From WRDF01 sp031552235 (lineage in GTDB: Bacteria > Bacteroidota > Bacteroidia > Bacteroidales > Rikenellaceae): 47,498 nt of DNA. A program made the translations under genes and the position numbers. Within the stretch, counting starts at the first letter, position 1; every line of letters begins with the position of its first letter. The notes under the pieces were generated by a model. The model was given only the letters and a program-made list of their open reading frames with translations. It did no database searches and was not told the origin of the DNA. The DNA lies in NCBI GenBank assembly GCA_031552235.1, contig JAVBMR010000014.1, positions 1 to 47,498 of the forward strand, given 5' to 3'. Shown in pieces: positions 7,638 to 16,121 of this stretch.

Positions 7638-10553
7638 ATGGGAAAGAAAATTAAACAAACCGCGGGTTACGGCGATATTCCCCTGAAACTGGCAGAGGCG
7701 ATAACCGCACAGGCAAACAAGGTTTTCGATGACGGCACGATGCTCCGGGCGGTTACGCCAACAACAGCGGAGCTACTGACCTATTGGTTTGGCTCGTCGC
7801 ATACAGACATACGACCTATCAATTTTCACGAGGGGCAACGGCAGGCTATCCTCAACGTGATTTATCTGCACGAGGTGTTGCGTATCGGCAGCGTGGCCGA
7901 CATATACCAAGTGGCCGCGCCTGAACTGCTCACACAATTCGACTTCTCACCCCTTGCCAAAGAGAAATACAGCATAGCCAAGTACGCTATAAAGATGGCT
8001 ACCGGCACGGGCAAAACCTGGGTAATGCACGCCATACTGATATGGCAGGTACTCAACGCCCTTGCCGAGAACTCGGACGAGCCGAGCGGACGGTTTACAA
8101 AGAATTTCCTGTTGGTAGCCCCCGGCCTTATTGTCTACGAGCGTCTATTGGATGCCTATAAGGGGAAAGAGTTGAAAGTAGGCGAAAGCAGGGATTTTCA
8201 CACGAGCGATATATATAAATTCCAAGAGTTATTTATCCCAAAGGCATACAGAGATAAGATTTTCGGCTTTGTGCAAAACAATGTGGTCGAGAAGCAGGAG
8301 ATAAGCCGTAAGGTTACGGGCAGCGGATTGATCGCGATAACGAACTGGCATTTGTTCACCGATTACAGCACAGAAGTGGACGAAGAAGCCCCCGCGCTCA
8401 ACGATCCCGAAGCCATAGTAAAAGCCGCTCTGCCTATACGTCCCGGTACGAGCGGCGGCAACGCCCTGGATGCGCTCGATAGGAAATACCTGCAAGGGTC
8501 GGAATTGGAATATCTGGCCGCGTTCCCCGATATGATGGTTATCAACGACGAGGCACACCATATCCACGAAGTCAAGAAAGGCGGCGAAGTGATGGAGGTT
8601 GAATGGCAAACCGGACTTAACAAAATCGCAGAAAGCAAGGGCAAACGATTCTTTCAGATAGACTTCTCGGCCACGCCATACGACGAGAGCGGCAGCGAGA
8701 ACAGGCGCGTAAAACACTACTTCCCGCATATCGTTGTCGATTTTGACATTCGCCAAGCCATAGCTAAGGGGCTTGTAAAGACCGTTGTTATCGACAAACG
8801 GCAGGAGATAACCGAGGAGATGGAGAACCTCGATTATAAGGTTATCCGCGACGAAAAGGGTGTTCCCGTCGAATTGAGTGAGGGGCAACGGTTGATGCTC
8901 CGCGCCGGATTGCAAAAACTCTCGATGTTGGAGGAAGGCTTTGTGTCAATCGACAAGGGCAAGCACCCCAAAATGTTGATTATGTGCGAGGACACAAATG
9001 TAAGCCCCTTGATTGAACGGTTTTTTCTCGACGAGGGTTTGGGTGCAAACGAAATATCCCGCATCGACAGCACAGCCAAAGGAGACCTGAAAGGCGACTG
9101 GAACGACGTGAAGCAAAAGCTGTTCAATATAGACAGCTATGCCGAGCCTCGGATTATTATCTCGGTGCTGATGCTCCGCGAGGGCTTCGACGTGAATAAT
9201 ATATGTGTGATTGTGCCGCTTCGTGCCTCAACCTCGCAGATTCTCCTTGAACAGACCCTCGGACGCGGTTTGCGTCTGATGTGGCGCGGTCGTGATTACG
9301 AGGATATTAAGCGCGAGAATCGGGAGCTTGTGATGGTCAGGAAGCAAGCCCCAAAATCGCATATCGACATACTGAGCATTATTGAGCATCCCCGATTCCT
9401 CAACTTTTACGATGACCTGATAAAAGATAACCTTGTGGGCGCGACCGTTGAGGAGATGACCCGCGAGAATGTGGTAGGCGACCTTATCAAAGTCGGTCTG
9501 AAAGAGGATTATGAGCGTTATGACCTGCATTGGATTAACATTATACACGATTCCGTTGAGGAGTTGCAACCCCTCAATATACAGGTCGGGGAATTGTCGC
9601 CGATGACGGCCTTCTCACTCGAAACCTTGCAGGGTATCTTTGCTCACGACGGAGAGAAATTCATATCTGAAGAACTGACTGCGAAGACCCGCTTCGGCGG
9701 CTACAAGGTCAGCGCAAACCTGTTTGATGCGGCTTCATATACCGAGTACCTGCAAAAGCTCTACAACAAAATATCCTCTCGGATGGACTTCGCAGGAAAT
9801 CGGAGCGTTAAGAAATTCCCTGTATCGCAGATAGGAGGAGCGAAGATTGTCGCCCTGCTCGACAAATATATAAAGGAGCGGCTGTTCAACCGCCCATTCG
9901 ACCCCGCCGAAAATAATAATTGGAAGATACTGTTCGCAAATAGTGCGGTGGCTACTACCCACATCATAGAGCAGGTATCTAACGCCATATTCAGGGCGCA
10001 GCAGCAGGTAAACACCGTCGATGCGATTGTAGAGGAGGTATGGTTCTCGGAAGTGCAGGAGATGAAGATGCGCGAGACCTACTCCCTGCCGTTGGTAAAA
10101 ACCATCTACGAGCGCACGGGCTACCCCTCCAACAAGGGCGGCCTGGAGTGCGAGTTCCTGGACTTCCTCGACACCGACGGCAGCGTGGAGAAATTTATCA
10201 AAATCGACGAAAATCAGCATCCCTTTGCCAAAGTCGCCTATATCCGCTCGGACGGTCTGTTAAGCAGCTACCACCCCGATTTTATGGTATGTACCACCGA
10301 CAAGACCTACATTATCGAAACTAAAGGCGATGACAAAGTGGATGACGAAAATGTGCGCCGCAAACAACGGGCAACGATAGAATGGTGCGAGAAGATTAAC
10401 ACCCTCTCTGCCGACAAACGTATGAGGCGCGAATGGGTCTATGTGCTACTGAGCGAGGGCGTATTCTATTCCTACCAAAACAGCGGCGCGACCATAGCCG
10501 AGATATGCAACGTCGCAAAAGTCCATAAACCGAAAGAGAATTTGTTTGAGTGA
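7638..10553 (+). CDS. res: Type III restriction endonuclease subunit (Res)
   Basis: A 971-residue SF2 helicase/translocase-nuclease that with Mod cuts unmodified DNA using ATP. Walker A is KMATGTGKTWVM, the DEAH-type box is INDEAHHIHE, motif III is DFSATPYD, and motif VI is LLEQTLGRGLRLMWRG. The C-terminal nuclease shows HPDFMV and, further on, YIIETKGD, the PD-(D/E)xK pattern expected at the end of Res proteins. Start ATG 7638 (MGKKIKQTAG) is 4 bases after the mod stop; an ATG at 7593 in the same frame would overlap mod and add 15 residues. Length is typical of the family. The gene appears intact, so the R-M system is probably active. The next gene's ATG follows the stop by 1 base. Confidence 0.95.
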   Translation: MGKKIKQTAGYGDIPLKLAEAITAQANKVFDDGTMLRAVTPTTAELLTYWFGSSHTDIRPINFHEGQRQAILNVIYLHEVLRIGSVADIYQVAAPELLTQFDFSPLAKEKYSIAKYAIKMATGTGKTWVMHAILIWQVLNALAENSDEPSGRFTKNFLLVAPGLIVYERLLDAYKGKELKVGESRDFHTSDIYKFQELFIPKAYRDKIFGFVQNNVVEKQEISRKVTGSGLIAITNWHLFTDYSTEVDEEAPALNDPEAIVKAALPIRPGTSGGNALDALDRKYLQGSELEYLAAFPDMMVINDEAHHIHEVKKGGEVMEVEWQTGLNKIAESKGKRFFQIDFSATPYDESGSENRRVKHYFPHIVVDFDIRQAIAKGLVKTVVIDKRQEITEEMENLDYKVIRDEKGVPVELSEGQRLMLRAGLQKLSMLEEGFVSIDKGKHPKMLIMCEDTNVSPLIERFFLDEGLGANEISRIDSTAKGDLKGDWNDVKQKLFNIDSYAEPRIIISVLMLREGFDVNNICVIVPLRASTSQILLEQTLGRGLRLMWRGRDYEDIKRENRELVMVRKQAPKSHIDILSIIEHPRFLNFYDDLIKDNLVGATVEEMTRENVVGDLIKVGLKEDYERYDLHWINIIHDSVEELQPLNIQVGELSPMTAFSLETLQGIFAHDGEKFISEELTAKTRFGGYKVSANLFDAASYTEYLQKLYNKISSRMDFAGNRSVKKFPVSQIGGAKIVALLDKYIKERLFNRPFDPAENNNWKILFANSAVATTHIIEQVSNAIFRAQQQVNTVDAIVEEVWFSEVQEMKMRETYSLPLVKTIYERTGYPSNKGGLECEFLDFLDTDGSVEKFIKIDENQHPFAKVAYIRSDGLLSSYHPDFMVCTTDKTYIIETKGDDKVDDENVRRKQRATIEWCEKINTLSADKRMRREWVYVLLSEGVFYSYQNSGATIAEICNVAKVHKPKENLFE

Positions 10554-10554
10554 T

Positions 10555-11193
10555 ATGAATACCAGGCCAGTATCTCCGCAAACAAAAGCCGATCTACTCG
10601 AATTAAGCGAACAATGTATTCGTGATGCAGAAGGATTTATTGATTTGATGTTACCGCACCTAAGTGTGTCTCAAGAAGAAAAAGACCTTGCTTTGACATT
10701 AACAGTCGCGTCTTTGGATTTTTGGTCATTGATGAGGATGCTATTGCATGGGTCTCGTTTTTGGGAGGGAGTAGTAGCCGAAAAACACATATATTTAGTT
10801 TTATATGAATCATTTAGCAAAATATGCTACCTGACAAACACTAAAACGCCAGAGCAAGCCGAAGCTAATAAGAATCAGTCCTTGTGGTATGGCAAAATAC
10901 CTAAGTTAATGCCATTAGTGAGTTTGGATAGGCAGTTACACTACCAATCAATAACGGGTAAGTTAGATGATTTTAGAAATAGGCAAAACTGGGAATATAT
11001 AGCCAGAATACGCACTCGTGCGGGACATTACAGCAATATCCGTACATACATAGCAGATATGCAAACAATAAACATCGACGACACATTGATAAGAATGGGA
11101 GAATGGTCTATGTTACTCAAAGAAATACGAGATTTTGTCATAACAAATCATTTTTACAATCAGGCCACAACATCAATAACACTTAAAAAATAA
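10555..11193 (+). CDS. Unknown all-alpha protein with R-x4-H motif, third gene of the R-M operon
   Basis: A 212-residue soluble protein that I cannot assign. It starts at ATG 10555, one base after the res stop; a TTG at 10546 is in frame but would overlap res. It reads as largely helical, with hydrophobic and aromatic stretches (VASLDFWSLMRMLLHGSRFW, HIYLVLYESFSKI). Late in the protein RIRTRAGHYSN contains an R-x4-H spacing like the HEPN ribonuclease motif. That is suggestive only: a single short motif does not establish the fold. Base composition is lower in GC than res (22 of 60 bases from 10801 by hand count), suggesting it joined the R-M operon separately. Position makes an accessory defence or regulatory role plausible. 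Confidence 0.75.
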   Translation: MNTRPVSPQTKADLLELSEQCIRDAEGFIDLMLPHLSVSQEEKDLALTLTVASLDFWSLMRMLLHGSRFWEGVVAEKHIYLVLYESFSKICYLTNTKTPEQAEANKNQSLWYGKIPKLMPLVSLDRQLHYQSITGKLDDFRNRQNWEYIARIRTRAGHYSNIRTYIADMQTINIDDTLIRMGEWSMLLKEIRDFVITNHFYNQATTSITLKK

Positions 11194-11197
11194 GAAT

Positions 11198-11464
11198 ATG
11201 AAAAACGAAAAGGATGTATTTCTTCAGCCTGACCTTAGCGACATTAAAGAGCAAGTCAGGAAGCAAAATTATGAAATGTTGCAATCGGCATTAGAGCAGG
11301 TAAAGCAAAAAACGAGACAAATGAATGAGGAGACTTTGCAAAGTAATATTGACGCAGAAAGGCGCTATAAAGAAATGATGGATAAAGTCGCAAATGACGC
11401 TCAAGAATTTAGAGCAAAATATGACGAAATGTTAGATAACTGGATGCAATCAATATTAAAATAG
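11198..11464 (+). CDS. Small coiled-coil protein
   Basis: An 88-residue, highly charged protein without Gly- or Pro-rich regions after residue 15. The sequence from DIKEQVRKQNYEML through RRYKEMMDKV to AKYDEMLDNW shows heptad-like spacing, so a long coiled coil is likely. It starts 4 bases after the preceding stop, in the same AT-rich operon. There are no cysteines, no signal peptide and no membrane segment. It could bridge or oligomerise the proteins on either side; I do not recognise a family. Confidence 0.7.
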   Translation: MKNEKDVFLQPDLSDIKEQVRKQNYEMLQSALEQVKQKTRQMNEETLQSNIDAERRYKEMMDKVANDAQEFRAKYDEMLDNWMQSILK

Positions 11465-11469
11465 TGATT

Positions 11470-11547
11470 ATGTGGGTATTAACAATTTTTATTCTCGTTT
11501 TTGGCCTTGCGGATGGTATTGGCGAGTGCTTCAGAAAAGGGAAATGA
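11470..11547 (+). CDS. Possible 25-residue hydrophobic peptide ending at an in-frame TGA
   Basis: ATG 11470 opens MWVLTIFILVFGLADGIGEC and stops at TGA 11545-11547. The frame then stays open as a plausible soluble sequence (LQYVALSKFLQEAETHFG) to TAA at 11698-11700. It may be a real small membrane peptide, or a small gene of about 76 codons broken by a nonsense mutation. It overlaps the 5' end of the next gene in another frame. Confidence 0.3.
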   Translation: MWVLTIFILVFGLADGIGECFRKGK

Positions 11548-11581
11548 CCCCCTCAGGAAAAAAACTGTAATACACTTCAGT

Positions 11582-12322
11582 ATGTTGCATTATCTAAATT
11601 TTTGCAAGAAGCAGAAACGCACTTCGGCCGCGAAGAAATCAAGCGTAAAACAACTGATAAAATACGTTTTATTATTTACGTTATTCCCAGTGGTCATTAA
11701 TTTCTTAATGAAAATAGGATTTAGGGATGGTATATTTTCAGCTGAAGGAGATAGGCAAACCTGGATTTTATTCTGGGGTAGTCTTTTGGGAGGGGCTTTG
11801 ACTCTTGCCGGTGTTTATTTTACACTGCAACATAATCGAAGGATGCACATTAAATCGGCAGACTCCCAGCTACTAAAAGAAAAATTACAAGCCACAAGAA
11901 GTTTCATAACAGCCAATCTAAATAAATTAAGTGGCATGGAAACCCTTGCCGTCTTTCCTTTGCCATACGACAACAGCGTAGCCGAATGGGATAATGTGTC
12001 AAGACTACTCAATATGAAGATAAATGATTATATGATATTATCAACATCTGTAAGTCTGCTAATCCCTGAGGATTCAGAACTCGCCAAATCATTCAACAAC
12101 CTCGTATTGGAATATTACAACCACACTGGTCGCTTGTCTGCTGGCTTGGATAAAATCATTAAAAACAAACCTATTACTGAAGAGAGTCATATGGAAATGA
12201 AACGTATGGTTAGTGATTATACCGATCAGTTATCATCAATATTTTCAGAGCATTCCCATATTATTATACGTGAAACAAAAGGATATATTAATAGGGTTGA
12301 AGAAAAAATAAAGGATGTTTGA
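11582..12322 (+). CDS. Two-transmembrane protein with cytoplasmic helical domain
   Basis: About 246 residues if started at ATG 11582; the frame is open further upstream and ATG 11708 is an alternative that would lose the first membrane segment. Two hydrophobic helices are visible: LIKYVLLFTLFPVVINFLM and WILFWGSLLGGALTLAGVYF, the latter with the FWGSxLGG.LTL pattern seen in many small accessory-genome membrane proteins. The remaining about 160 residues are helical and charged and probably cytoplasmic. It is the last of three AT-rich genes behind res; a terminator follows at 12464. Membrane effectors of this size occur in abortive-infection systems, but no domain here proves that. Confidence 0.65.
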   Translation: MLHYLNFCKKQKRTSAAKKSSVKQLIKYVLLFTLFPVVINFLMKIGFRDGIFSAEGDRQTWILFWGSLLGGALTLAGVYFTLQHNRRMHIKSADSQLLKEKLQATRSFITANLNKLSGMETLAVFPLPYDNSVAEWDNVSRLLNMKINDYMILSTSVSLLIPEDSELAKSFNNLVLEYYNHTGRLSAGLDKIIKNKPITEESHMEMKRMVSDYTDQLSSIFSEHSHIIIRETKGYINRVEEKIKDV

Positions 12323-12463
12323 TTCTTCCATCCCTTTGATGGTGTCAAATAAAATTCCCTGTAAAGCATATCGAGAAAGCAGAATGACCAAGTCCAACTT
12401 TCAATAAAAAAATTTTCTGAAGGGAGCCGGTCTGCACGAAGGTAATGTGATTTTACCCTCCCG

Positions 12464-12492
12464 CCCCTTGCTGCAAAAGGGGTTTTATTTTT
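12464..12492 (+). terminator. Terminator at the end of the R-M operon
   Basis: CCCCTT (12464-12469) pairs with AAGGGG (12477-12482), followed by TTTTATTTTT. The rest of the 12323-12577 gap shows no gene. Confidence 0.65.
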
Positions 12493-12510
12493 ACAGGGTT
12501 GCTTTGTTTT

Positions 12511-12549
12511 GGGTAGACTACCTAAAAATACTTACCCAATAAACTACCC
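12511..12549 (+). promoter_or_regulatory. Operator-like repeats in the fic promoter
   Basis: GGTAGACTACC (12512-12522) is a perfect 5+1+5 inverted repeat. Two further half-sites follow in direct orientation, TTACCC (12532-12537) and CTACCC (12544-12549). They lie just upstream of the -7 box. The Fic protein has a C-terminal winged helix, so autoregulation is plausible. Confidence 0.5.
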
Positions 12550-12565
12550 TAATCGAAAATATCGT

Positions 12566-12573
12566 TATCTTTG
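12566..12573 (+). promoter_or_regulatory. -7 box TATCTTTG of the fic gene
   Basis: TATCTTTG fits TAnnTTTG exactly. The expected start point falls at or next to the ATG at 12578, which would make the fic mRNA leaderless. No good -33 element is seen; its place is taken by the TACC repeats. Confidence 0.6.
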
Positions 12574-12577
12574 TCCT

Positions 12578-13531
12578 ATGTCGTACACGCCTCCATATAA
12601 GATAACGCCGAAGATTATTGACCTTGTTTCTAAAATAAGCGAAGCCATAGGCAGTTTTAATGCACAAGAGGAACTACGACTGCACAGGATAAACCGAGTT
12701 AAGACCATTCAAGGCTCTCTGGCTATTGAGGGCAATACGCTATCCATAGACCAGATTACGGCCATTCTCGACGGGAAGCCGGTTATCGCTCCTATTAACG
12801 AGGTGCAGGAGATACGCAACACTATCAAAGCATACGAATTGCTCGACGTGTTAAACCCGAACAGCATAGATGACCTGTTGAAAGCGCACCTGACGATGGA
12901 GGCAGGGCTGATTGACGATGCCGGGCGTTTTCGTCGGCAGAGCGTTGGTGTCGCTTCCGGCGAAGAGATTATTCATTACGCGCCACCGGCAGAGCGTGTA
13001 CCGCAGTTGATGAAGGATTTATTCGACTGGCTGAACCGAACAGAGGAACACCCGCTGATAAAGAGTTGCGTGTTTCACTATGAATTTGAGTTTATACACC
13101 CGTTCTCGGACGGCAACGGGCGCACGGGTAGGCTATGGCAGACGCTCATACTCGCCACCTGGCGGCCTGTATTTAAGAACCTGCCGATAGAGAACATCGT
13201 TTATAAGTACCGCAAGGAATACTACAATGCGATTGCCGTCAGCGGAGGCGAGAGCGGTTGCGCCCCGTTCATCGAGTTTATCCTCGGCGTGATAGACGAG
13301 ACGTTGGCTCTTGAGAATAGCTCGCCTCGCCCGATACGCGACAGGATAGCAGAACAGATGCGAGCCAATCCTAAAATCACTCGCAATGAGTTGGCCGGGG
13401 TATTGGGGCTAACGCCGGACGGTGTGAAATACCACCTGCAAAAAATGACGGCAGAGGGAATTATTATCCATCACGGCTCGGCGCGAAACGGGTATTGGGA
13501 GGTAGCGCAACAGGCCGGGCAAATCAAGTAA
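12578..13531 (+). CDS. Fic-family protein (probable AMPylator) with winged-helix tail
   Basis: A 317-residue Fic protein. The catalytic loop HPFSDGNGRTGR begins at about residue 174. The inhibitory helix motif S-x-x-x-E-G is present as SLAIEG at residues 47-52, which places it in the class with an N-terminal inhibitory helix. Family knowledge: Fic enzymes usually transfer AMP to a target hydroxyl, and Glu of the inhibitory motif blocks productive ATP binding. The C-terminus (TRNELAGVLGLTPDGVKYHL) is a winged helix, as in common Fic-wHTH proteins. ATG 12578 is chosen; the upstream open frame would include the promoter. It is the last gene of the mobile element and stands alone between a terminator and the chromosomal genes, with an own regulated promoter. 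The target is unknown. Confidence 0.92.
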   Translation: MSYTPPYKITPKIIDLVSKISEAIGSFNAQEELRLHRINRVKTIQGSLAIEGNTLSIDQITAILDGKPVIAPINEVQEIRNTIKAYELLDVLNPNSIDDLLKAHLTMEAGLIDDAGRFRRQSVGVASGEEIIHYAPPAERVPQLMKDLFDWLNRTEEHPLIKSCVFHYEFEFIHPFSDGNGRTGRLWQTLILATWRPVFKNLPIENIVYKYRKEYYNAIAVSGGESGCAPFIEFILGVIDETLALENSSPRPIRDRIAEQMRANPKITRNELAGVLGLTPDGVKYHLQKMTAEGIIIHHGSARNGYWEVAQQAGQIK

Positions 13532-13593
13532 TTTTCACTTATTTACCCCCTATTTGTACCTGCAAAACGTAATCATTTAATAATCAATACCAA

Positions 13594-13616
13594 CTACTTT
13601 CTGCATCGGAAAGTAG
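13594..13616. repeat. 8-bp inverted repeat near the likely right end of the element
   Basis: CTACTTTC (13594-13601) pairs with GAAAGTAG (13609-13616) around a 7-base loop. It lies in the 190-base gap between fic and the first chromosomal gene and has no T run. The right attachment site may lie in this gap, but no direct repeat with the left side can be tested because the left end is outside the window. Confidence 0.4.
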
Positions 13617-13721
13617 CAGTTGCAACGCATTCGAATAAATACTGCAATACAACTACTGACAAATTAAATCTCTGTCGCTCAGATGTGCAACGGATTAAGG
13701 TCGAATTCAAAATGTTTTAAC

Positions 13722-14930
13722 ATGAATACTAAAAGTTTCGCACTACTTCTTGTCTCGTTTGCTGCGGTTCAGTTCTGCGCCGCGCGCGAGTTGGTCCATT
13801 CCTATAAGATTACCAACAAAACCAGAATATCGCGGCCGGACGCTCCTGTGGTCATCACCATTCCCGAGACCGAAGCGTGGGTACGTTCGGCGACTGTCTA
13901 CCAAGGCGACACAGAGATCCCCTCGCAACTGGACGACCTGACTGGCGACGGCAAGTTCGACGAGCTTTCGCTGGTAATCGACCTCGCGGCATGGCAAAGC
14001 CGCAGTATCAGGGTACTTTTTACGGACGTCGCCACAGAGGAAGAGCGTTACCCGGCCCGCGTCCATGCCCGGATGTTCCTCGTCAAGGAAGACAAAACAC
14101 GCGAAGCTCGTCAGGAAATAAGCGCCGAGGCTGATAATATGTACAGCAAGGTATACCCTCATGGCCCCGCTTTCGAGTCGGAACTGGTGGCCTATCGCAT
14201 TTATTTCGACAAGAGGCAGACCGCCGACCTTTACGGCAAGCAAAACAAGGGCCTCGAACTGGCCGGGACGGGGTGGTATCCGACCGCCAAGCAGTTGGCC
14301 GAAGGGTATGGCGACGACATAATCCGCGTCTTCAACTCCGTGGGCGTCGGAACGCTGAAAGGCTGGGATCCCGTAAAAAAACAGGTGACCCACATCACGC
14401 CAATGACGCGTCGCACGGCCCGCATCGTGGCCAACGGCCCCGTCCGCACAGTGGTTGACATGGCGGTCGAAGGCTGGCAATACCAGAACCGCACACTTGA
14501 CATAACCTCGCGCTACATCCTCTACGCCGGCCACCGCGACGCAGAGGTGTGCAACACGATCACGGGCGGCGAAGGCCTGACGTTCTGCACCGGAGTGATG
14601 AAGATCGCCGAACATACCAAACGCATCGAACCGGCCAAGGGTTTCCTTGCCACATGGGGCACCGACTACCCGTTCGACGATACTGTGAAATTCGGCAAGC
14701 AGACCGTCGGCCTGGCAGTCGGCATCGACCCGAAGCGCATAAAAGAGAGCGTGGAGAATGCCGAGAACTATCTCATAATGATGACCCCCGACAACCGTGG
14801 CCGGATTGACTACCGCATGACATTCGCCGCCGAAAAAGAAAATTTCGGTTATAAAAGTGACACCGATTTTTACAGTTATGTGACACTCTGGGCGCTTGAA
14901 CGTCAGATTACGGTAAAGCAAACACGATGA
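13722..14930 (+). CDS. Secreted DUF4861 protein
   Basis: A 402-residue protein starting at ATG 13722 with a clear signal peptide (MNTKSFALLLVSFAAVQF, cleavage near CAA-RE); an in-frame ATG at 13683 would only add a nonhydrophobic leader. The body has the DUF4861 look: an N-terminal beta domain with NKTRISRPDAPVVITIPE, then long beta-rich stretches including GWDPVKKQVTHITPMTRR and WGTDYPFDDTVKFGKQTVGL. Family knowledge: DUF4861 proteins occur in Bacteroidetes carbohydrate loci near polysaccharide lyases and isomerases; their activity is not defined. It precedes an epimerase-like and a Gfo/Idh/MocA protein on the same strand, though a promoter separates it from the next gene. Confidence 0.85.
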   Translation: MNTKSFALLLVSFAAVQFCAARELVHSYKITNKTRISRPDAPVVITIPETEAWVRSATVYQGDTEIPSQLDDLTGDGKFDELSLVIDLAAWQSRSIRVLFTDVATEEERYPARVHARMFLVKEDKTREARQEISAEADNMYSKVYPHGPAFESELVAYRIYFDKRQTADLYGKQNKGLELAGTGWYPTAKQLAEGYGDDIIRVFNSVGVGTLKGWDPVKKQVTHITPMTRRTARIVANGPVRTVVDMAVEGWQYQNRTLDITSRYILYAGHRDAEVCNTITGGEGLTFCTGVMKIAEHTKRIEPAKGFLATWGTDYPFDDTVKFGKQTVGLAVGIDPKRIKESVENAENYLIMMTPDNRGRIDYRMTFAAEKENFGYKSDTDFYSYVTLWALERQITVKQTR

Positions 14931-15000
14931 TAATGTGTAAAATGAACGCCTATCGTATCTATAATACTAATGGATTTGGTTCTTGATATATATAAATTAC

Positions 15001-15008
15001 TATATTTG
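15001..15008 (+). promoter_or_regulatory. -7 box TATATTTG of the epimerase-like gene
   Basis: TATATTTG lies 52 bases before the ATG at 15060. TTTG at 14975-14978 is 22 bases upstream, slightly longer than the usual spacer. Confidence 0.55.
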
Positions 15009-15059
15009 TGATATCCAGATAATAATATATTTACCTAAATTTCTACATACGTTAAAAAA

Positions 15060-15914
15060 ATGAAAATAGATCGCTTCCTATTGGCCTTGTGCGCCCTGCT
15101 TTTGTTCAGTTGCGGATCTGTTGCGGCCCGGGTCAAACTTGGTGTCTGCACACAGGTCGATAATGCGGAAAAAGTGAAGGCCGCCGGCGGAGATTATGTG
15201 GAATTGTCGGTATCCAATTTCCTGATCCCGCTTAAATCCGATGCCGAATTCGAGTCGAACCTGATGCAGGCTAAAGCGTCGCCGTTGCCAGTTTACTCCT
15301 GCAACGGATTCTTCCCGCGCGACATAAAACTCACGGGGCCCGACCGCGATCATGCCCTGGCCCTCCGGTACGCCGAAACGGCGTTCAGGCGGGCGCAGAT
15401 GATCGGCATCAAACGCATCGTACTCGGCAGCGGCGGGGCGCGCGACTATCCGCAGGGGTACGACCGCGAAACGGCCATAGGGGAGTTCGTTGACCTGCTG
15501 AAGCAAATGGGGCCGATAGCGGCTAAATACGGCGTGGTGGTTGCGATCGAGCCGCTGAACAGCAAGGAGTCGGTATTCCTCAATACGGTCGCCGAAGGTG
15601 TGGCTATCGTGAAGCGTGTGGATCACAAAAACATCCGGTGCCTGGCCGATTTCTATCACATGATGCTGGAGGGCGAGGGACCGGAAATAATTGTCAGGGA
15701 GAAGAAATACATATGCCACTGCCATGTTGCTGAGATTGACCGCTCGGTACCTAAAGCAGGCAGCGCGGACCTGGCGCCGTACTACGCCGCGCTGAGAAAG
15801 GCGAACTATAAAGGCGGCCTGTCGATAGAAGCACGCTGGAAGGATTTCGACCGGGAGGTTATCTCCGCGCTGGCCGAAATGAAAGAAAGGACGGGCGTAA
15901 GAACTTCACATTAA
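15060..15914 (+). CDS. Exported sugar phosphate isomerase/epimerase-like protein
   Basis: A 284-residue TIM-barrel protein of the xylose isomerase-like/AP endonuclease 2 family. The N-terminus is a signal peptide with a lipobox-like LFSC at residues 16-19, so it is exported, perhaps as a lipoprotein. Metal-binding positions expected in this family are visible in order: Glu in VAIEPLN, Asp in LADFYHMM, His in CHCHVAE and Glu in LSIEARW. Family knowledge: such enzymes interconvert sugars or open sugar acids with a divalent metal. Together with the DUF4861 and Gfo/Idh/MocA neighbours it suggests stepwise modification of a sugar outside the cytoplasm. The substrate cannot be read from sequence. 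Confidence 0.88.
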   Translation: MKIDRFLLALCALLLFSCGSVAARVKLGVCTQVDNAEKVKAAGGDYVELSVSNFLIPLKSDAEFESNLMQAKASPLPVYSCNGFFPRDIKLTGPDRDHALALRYAETAFRRAQMIGIKRIVLGSGGARDYPQGYDRETAIGEFVDLLKQMGPIAAKYGVVVAIEPLNSKESVFLNTVAEGVAIVKRVDHKNIRCLADFYHMMLEGEGPEIIVREKKYICHCHVAEIDRSVPKAGSADLAPYYAALRKANYKGGLSIEARWKDFDREVISALAEMKERTGVRTSH

Positions 15915-15955
15915 ACTGAAAATCGGAAGACAGGAGATTAGATGTCGGATTTCGG

Positions 15956-16041
15956 TTCCGCAAAGCGGAATCGGCAGCCCGGAGCCGCGCCACGCGGAGG
16001 GCTGCGACATGAATGTCTTGCCTCTCCACCGGCTCCGGGCT
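15956..16041. repeat. GC-rich structured spacer with nested inverted repeats
   Basis: A 12-bp perfect inverted repeat, 15976-15987 (AGCCCGGAGCCG) with 16030-16041, encloses smaller stems (GACAT-GA-ATGTC). Just upstream TTCCGC-AAA-GCGGAA (15956-15970) forms a second hairpin. It fills the 207-base gap before the Gfo/Idh/MocA gene, with no T run. It may be an intergenic repeat or an RNA processing element. Confidence 0.5.
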
Positions 16042-16121
16042 GAAAACTTTTCGCAGGTAGGCCGGAACCTTTTGCGCCCGTAATTTTAACCTAATTGCAA
16101 CTACCTTAAAAACCTTATACT

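Noticed and set aside
11545..11547. Selenocysteine TGA
   Set aside because: No Sec insertion-like structure or selenoprotein family is recognisable; a plain stop or nonsense change is simpler.
13743..14921. 392-codon minus-strand ORF opposite DUF4861
   Set aside because: Antisense shadow caused by GC-rich codons; the plus-strand gene has a signal peptide and family motifs.
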